Shown in pieces: positions 7,689 to 11,003 of a DNA stretch of 11,003 nt. The position numbers and the translations under genes are program-made. The first letter of the stretch is position 1. Every line of letters begins with the position of its first letter. The notes beneath the pieces are model-generated. The model searched no databases. It was given only the letters and a program-made list of their open reading frames with translations, and was not told where the DNA came from. Source of the DNA: Bacillota bacterium (GTDB taxonomy: Bacteria > Bacillota > Dethiobacteria > SKNC01); contig SKLX01000108.1 in assembly GCA_007121375.1 (NCBI GenBank), positions 1 through 11,003 of the forward strand, read 5' to 3'.

Positions 7689-7743
7689 CTACAAGTCTTC
7701 TGGTAATAATAGTCTTAAGAATAAAGAATGGAGGTGAGAATTT

Positions 7744-8082
7744 TTGAAAAACAAGAAAACTATGCTAATCATCGTTGCCCTGGCAGCCCTGCTGGTTATC
7801 TCCCTTGCCTCAATGGCCTTTGCCGACACAGAAGAAAATGGAGAAGAAATACAGGTGGAGGAACAGCAGGAGTTACAAACCAATGAACAAAGAAATGAAC
7901 AGAAGCAGGAGTTAAAGCAGCAACGGCTTCAGCAATGTGATGAACCCTGCAATGCCGACTGTGAACCCCAGCAAAAAAGGCTGCAGGAAAACTTGAATAA
8001 ACAAAGTGAAGAAAAGAAAGAGTTAAGGCAGCAAAACCTTGAAAGAAAACAGTTGAATAGTGAAAATCAGATCCAGGCTTAA
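7744..8082 (+). CDS. Small secreted Gln/Glu-rich protein with three cysteines
   Basis: A 112-aa protein starting at TTG 7744, chosen because GGAGGTGA (7730-7737) lies 6 nt upstream. A Sec signal peptide is clear: KNKK, a hydrophobic core (about 7-24) and a probable cut after AFA (about residue 27). The mature part of about 85 residues is low complexity and very hydrophilic, dominated by Gln, Glu, Lys and Asn, and likely helical or disordered (repeated EQ, QEL, KQ and QQ). One cluster, QCDEPCNADCEP (about 59-70), holds all three cysteines and could bind metal or form disulfides. No family is recognised. The role could be in the envelope or metal handling, but this is unsupported. A strong hairpin follows its stop. 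Confidence 0.78.
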   Translation: MKNKKTMLIIVALAALLVISLASMAFADTEENGEEIQVEEQQELQTNEQRNEQKQELKQQRLQQCDEPCNADCEPQQKRLQENLNKQSEEKKELRQQNLERKQLNSENQIQA

Positions 8083-8102
8083 ATTTTTAAGGAGTAATAA
8101 AG

Positions 8103-8138
8103 CCCCTGTTCTTATTCTAGCTGGAATAAGAACAGGGG
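8103..8138 (+). terminator. Hairpin terminator after the secreted Gln-rich gene
   Basis: A perfect 15-bp inverted repeat, CCCCTGTTCTTATTC (8103-8117) and GAATAAGAACAGGGG (8124-8138), has a 6-nt loop, 20 nt past the stop. The tail is TAAAACTTTT rather than a continuous U-run, so termination may be partial. The stem is symmetric enough to act on both strands. Confidence 0.6.
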
Positions 8139-8150
8139 TAAAACTTTTCG

Positions 8151-8195
8151 GTCACCCTCAGGTATTTTTATTTAATATCTTCTGGTGACTTTTTT
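8151..8195 (+). terminator. Second, weaker hairpin with T-run
   Basis: GTCACC (8151-8156) pairs with GGTGAC (8184-8189) over a long AT-rich loop, and six T residues (8190-8195) follow directly. The short stem makes it weak alone, but it comes 12 nt after the previous hairpin and may act as a tandem terminator. Confidence 0.35.
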
Positions 8196-8202
8196 AATTC
8201 GG

Positions 8203-8231
8203 TTGTTTTTAGTCAGAAGGTTTTATATAAT
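8203..8231 (+). promoter_or_regulatory. Likely promoter of the FAD-Rieske oxidoreductase gene
   Basis: TTGTTT (8203-8208), 17 nt, then a perfect TATAAT (8226-8231). It lies just after the tandem hairpins and would give a leader of about 80 nt before the start at 8319. Confidence 0.5.
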
Positions 8232-8318
8232 GAAATTAAGGGATTTTGTGGTTAGAAATTACATTTTCTCCATAGAACAGGGTGGAGTTTGGAAAATACC
8301 TAAGAAAGGAGAATGCAA

Positions 8319-9857
8319 ATGGGTAACAAGCAGGGTTTTTGGGAAAAACCGACTCAGTCTTACTGGATTGCCTCCACGGGGGACACTAATTACCCCGGAG
8401 TGAAGGAAAATCTAAAAGTTGATGCCCTCATAGCAGGAGGGGGCATTACGGGTATATCCTGTGCTTACCTTCTTAAAAAGGAGGGCCTAAAGGTAGCACT
8501 CCTGGAGGCAGACGGGATATCAAAGGGAGCCACCGGCCACACCACTGCTAAAATATCCTCCCAACATAGACTCATCTACAGCAGACTTATCCAGCAGTTT
8601 GGCGAGGAAAGGGCCCGGCAGTATGCCCAGGCCAATGAAAGGGCTATTTTAGAGATTAAAAATATAGTAAGGGAAAACAACATCGATTGTGACTTAATGG
8701 ACCGGCCTGCTTTTGTATATACGGAAAAAGAAGAAAACATTCAAAGAATAGAAGAAGAAGCCGGGGCAGCCAGTGATATGGGGATAAAGGCATCATTCAC
8801 GGAGGAAACGGGACTGCCATTCCCTGTTAAAGCAGCCTTACGGTTTGATGGACAGGCTCAATTTCACCCCCGGAAGTATCTCCTGGCCTTAATAGAGATA
8901 ATTGCCGGTGAGGGAAGCCACGTTTTTGAGGATAGCAAGGTTGTCCAGGTGAAAGAAGGCCCCCCATACAGAGTTTTAACGGCAGAAGGGGTGGAAATAA
9001 CTGCTGATCACCTGATCATAGCTACCCATTATCCCCTTACGGGCCGGGTTCTGCCCTATGTGGTAAGGCTCTATGCCGACAGGTCTTACATTATAGCGGT
9101 TAAAGCTAAAAAGCCCTTGCCCCCAGGGATGTATCTAAGGGCTGAATACCCTGGCAGATCTCTCCGGTCCCAGCCCTTTGAGGGGGGAGAGCTAATTCTG
9201 TTGGGGGGCGAAAACCATAAGACGGGCCAGGAAGTGAGTGCCCTAGAACGCTACCAGAACCTGGTCAGTTTTGCAGAGGAAAATTTCCAGGTGGAGGAGG
9301 TGCCCTACAGATGGTCAACCCAGGATTACAGGACCATGGACGGGGTTCCCTTTATAGGGCATTATTCTTCGGCCACTCCCCAAAAATATGTTGCTACGGG
9401 TTTCGGAAAGTGGGGCATGACCAACGGCACCGCTGCCGGGTTGATTATAAGGGATTTGATAGTTAAGGGAAAAAGCCCCTGGCAGGAGGTTTATGACCCT
9501 ATGCGCAAGACCTTCAGGCAGTCTATAAAGAGGTTTTTTATTGAAAACTTAAATGTGGCTTCCCACTTTGTTAAAGGTAAAATTTCCCGGGGAGAAAAAG
9601 AATTGGAGCTGGAAAAAGGACAGGGTAAAGTGCTTAATATAGAAGGAAAAAGAAAGGGAGCTTACCGGGATGAAGATGGAAAACTATATTTGGTGGACAC
9701 CACCTGCACCCACCTGGGGTGTGAATTGAACTGGAATTCAGCGGAAAAATCGTGGGACTGCCCCTGCCATGGGGCCAGGTTCACCTATAAGGGGGAAGTC
9801 ATTGAAGGCCCTGTCATGAAGCCCCTGAGGGTGAAAATGAAAAAAAACCCACAATAA
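8319..9857 (+). CDS. FAD-dependent oxidoreductase (DAO family) fused to a C-terminal Rieske [2Fe-2S] domain
   Basis: A 512-aa redox protein. The N-terminal part is a glycine-oxidase/DadA-type FAD domain: dinucleotide-binding GGGITG (40-45) and the acidic end of strand 2 in LLEAD (62-66). ATGHTTAKISSQH (71-83) follows, and the C-terminal flavin region has MDGVPFIG (340-347) and ATGFGKWGMTNGTAAG (359-374). After a linker, a Rieske domain carries CTHLGC (C463, H465) and CPCHG (C481, H484) as cluster ligands, with C468 and C483 placed to form the usual disulfide. Same architecture as Bacillus YhfW. The substrate is unknown. The start is ATG 8319, because GGAG (8308-8311) is 7 nt before it; the in-frame ATG at 8313 is only 1 nt from that site. 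No signal or membrane helix: cytosolic. It has its own promoter and appears monocistronic. Confidence 0.92.
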   Translation: MGNKQGFWEKPTQSYWIASTGDTNYPGVKENLKVDALIAGGGITGISCAYLLKKEGLKVALLEADGISKGATGHTTAKISSQHRLIYSRLIQQFGEERARQYAQANERAILEIKNIVRENNIDCDLMDRPAFVYTEKEENIQRIEEEAGAASDMGIKASFTEETGLPFPVKAALRFDGQAQFHPRKYLLALIEIIAGEGSHVFEDSKVVQVKEGPPYRVLTAEGVEITADHLIIATHYPLTGRVLPYVVRLYADRSYIIAVKAKKPLPPGMYLRAEYPGRSLRSQPFEGGELILLGGENHKTGQEVSALERYQNLVSFAEENFQVEEVPYRWSTQDYRTMDGVPFIGHYSSATPQKYVATGFGKWGMTNGTAAGLIIRDLIVKGKSPWQEVYDPMRKTFRQSIKRFFIENLNVASHFVKGKISRGEKELELEKGQGKVLNIEGKRKGAYRDEDGKLYLVDTTCTHLGCELNWNSAEKSWDCPCHGARFTYKGEVIEGPVMKPLRVKMKKNPQ

Positions 9858-10010
9858 CATGGATTGCCCCTCCGGAGAAAGACGAGCAAATTCTTCTATC
9901 TTTATCTTTAACATTAAAATTAATTCCTGGCAGTGGCCCTTTTATATTACATGGTTATTCGCGAAGCAAACACATTCATATCACCCAAATAAAAGGATGG
10001 TTAACAAAAA

Positions 10011-10703
10011 ATGAATAAGCCTTTCATGTCCTTCTCCCTGGGTCAAACCCGGTTGACGTGGGATGTCTGTTGGCTGGTGACAGCGCCTCTGGGCCTGTGG
10101 TTGGTAGCCTCTGTCTACGTACCCCTCTTCGGAGGTAACTTAAACCCCTGGGAAACCTGGCTTTTGACCCTTTTAATAGGCGTACTCTGTCTTGTCTCCC
10201 TGGTGGCTCACGCTTCAGCCCACCTGTTTGTAGCACGAAAATGCAAAGGAGAAATAATCTCCTACCTTCCCATCTACCCTTTGGGAGACGCCTCCCAGGT
10301 ATGGCCCCCCACCCGGACGCCCCGGGATGATTTTTTAATCGCCGTGTCCGGACCCCTTAGCAGCGGGGTTATAGCAGCTGGAGCTTACCTGATCTGGAAT
10401 ATGCAGCAGGGCACCTATCTCAATCTTATCATGCTTTTTCTGGTGTTTTTTAATAGCGGAGTAGCGTTATTCAACCTTATACCCTTTTTCCCCCTGGACG
10501 GTGGACGACTCTTTCGGGCCATCTGCTGGGGGTTACTGGAGCGACCGGCTGCCGCCACGGTATGGGCGGCCCGCGGAGGAAAGGGAATCTCCCTCCTTCT
10601 GCTCCTCTGGTCAATCTTCTTGTTAATCCAGCATACACGCCACAGCTTATGGGCCGGGGGAGCCACCCTGCCAGCATCAGCCCTGCAGAGGGCCCGCCGG
10701 TAA
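10011..10703 (+). CDS. Site-2-protease (M50) family membrane protein lacking the catalytic Glu
   Basis: A 230-aa polytopic protein of the S2P/M50 rhomboid-unrelated intramembrane metalloprotease family. Hydrophobic helices lie at about 20-40, 50-72, 110-130, 137-158 and 193-206. The zinc motif normally reads HExxH; here it is H67-A-S-A-H71, so both histidines stay but the general-base glutamate is Ala. The following VARKCKGEI...PIYPLGDAS and DFLIAVSGPLSSG match the family, and NLIPFFPLDGGR (155-166) keeps the third metal ligand D163. The likely outcome is a metal-binding but non-proteolytic homologue. The GCT codon at Ala68 is two changes from GAA/GAG, which argues against a fresh point mutation. 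AAAAGGATGG precedes the ATG by 10 nt. The last 15 or so residues (WAGGATLPASALQRARR) look unlike the family and come from the rearranged junction with the S16 fragment. Confidence 0.75.
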   Translation: MNKPFMSFSLGQTRLTWDVCWLVTAPLGLWLVASVYVPLFGGNLNPWETWLLTLLIGVLCLVSLVAHASAHLFVARKCKGEIISYLPIYPLGDASQVWPPTRTPRDDFLIAVSGPLSSGVIAAGAYLIWNMQQGTYLNLIMLFLVFFNSGVALFNLIPFFPLDGGRLFRAICWGLLERPAAATVWAARGGKGISLLLLLWSIFLLIQHTRHSLWAGGATLPASALQRARR

Positions 10704-10972
10704 CTTTCTGGGGAAACCTGGTTACCCCGGAAGATTTAACAGGTGGGCGCATCATTGCCGGGACGGGCACTGTTAACCTGGATGGCACCGTGGGACCTGT
10801 AGGTGGCTTAAGGCAAAAGGTGGCTGGGGCGGAACTGTCCGGGGCCACATACTTTTTGGTCCCCCAGCAAAATTACGAAGACGCTCGTGCCGCAGCACGC
10901 CGGATTGAAGTTATCCAGGTGGGCACTGTAGAAGAAGCCATCTACTTTTTTCAAAGCCTTCCATCTGTGTAA
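10649..10972 (+). pseudogene. C-terminal part of a Lon-type (S16) protease domain with inverted catalytic-serine motif
   Basis: From about 10718 the frame reads TPEDLTGGRIIAGTGTV, then GPVGGLRQK with the S16 catalytic lysine (residue 57 of this frame) and FLVPQQNYEDA, ending with VGTVEEAIYFF. These match the last part of Lon and of PDZ-Lon proteins such as YlbL. The serine motif GPSAG is absent on this strand. On the minus strand at 10701-10669 the codons read TGGPSAGLMLA. Everything upstream that an S16 domain needs (about 60 residues before the serine) is also missing, and the frame overlaps the end of the M50 gene in another frame. No ribosome binding site precedes the ATG at 10649 or an earlier in-frame ATG at 10562, so the start is nominal. 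Most likely a rearranged remnant, or the C-terminal half of an M50-S16 fusion broken by a frameshift. Confidence 0.7.
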
Positions 10973-11003
10973 AAAAAGTATTACAAAACTCAATTAATCC
11001 TTA

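Noticed and set aside
8185..8403. 72-codon plus-strand frame across the leader of the FAD-Rieske gene
   Set aside because: It overlaps the hairpin, the promoter and the start of the real gene, and its product resembles no protein. No SD suits its first ATG.
10562..10648. Extending the S16 fragment upstream to ATG 10562
   Set aside because: This stretch encodes the last transmembrane helix of the M50 protein in another frame. The S16 frame reading there (NLPPSAPLVNLLVNPAYT) shows no family similarity and has no SD.
10477..10848. Minus-strand open frame of 123 codons containing GGPSAGLMLA
   Set aside because: Only about 11 codons resemble a protein family and they fit the plus-strand S16 gene when re-inverted. 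The rest is an antisense shadow of the M50 and S16 frames with no ribosome binding site.

Overview
The window looks like a chromosomal stretch from a Bacillota bacterium, most likely a clostridia-like anaerobe. Signs of this are strong AGGAGG-type ribosome binding sites, some TTG and GTG starts, A-rich gene starts, a TTGACA/TAAAAT promoter and a YhfW-like FAD-Rieske protein. The genus cannot be named from sequence alone. There is no tRNA, rRNA, CRISPR array or transposase. Gene density is normal and genes lie on both strands.

Region 1 (1-3590, minus strand). A membrane histidine kinase has an extracytoplasmic c-type-heme sensor domain (CLTCH), a PAS domain and a complete kinase core. It is followed by the 5' end of an unrecognised ORF that leaves the left edge. 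Upstream is a membrane-anchored, PQQ-type aldose (glucose/sorbosone) dehydrogenase with its own promoter and a 14-bp-stem terminator, so it is a separate unit.

Region 2 (3589-5370, plus strand). A GltS-type sodium/glutamate symporter homologue is followed by a small conserved-looking protein of unknown function.

Region 3 (5394-7566, minus strand). A probable three-gene operon runs from a 70-aa unknown protein through a GNAT acetyltransferase to an M28 zinc aminopeptidase. A stable hairpin straddles the stop codon of the first gene.

Region 4 (7744-9857, plus strand). A small secreted Gln/Glu-rich protein with three cysteines is followed by two hairpins. Then comes an FAD-dependent oxidoreductase with a C-terminal Rieske [2Fe-2S] domain, with its own likely promoter. 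A palindrome lies in the divergent region upstream of the secreted protein.

Region 5 (10011-10972, plus strand) is the most unusual. A site-2-protease (M50) membrane protein keeps its metal ligands but has HASAH in place of HExxH, so the catalytic glutamate is gone. It runs directly into the C-terminal part of a Lon-type (S16) protease domain in another frame. The S16 serine motif (GGPSAGLMLA) is missing from the plus strand but encoded intact on the minus strand at the place where it should be. Re-inverting about 34 bp centred on a CTGCAG palindrome restores the motif in frame, 45 residues before the catalytic lysine. I infer a micro-inversion, either a real lesion, a switchable element or an assembly artefact, in an M50/S16 locus.
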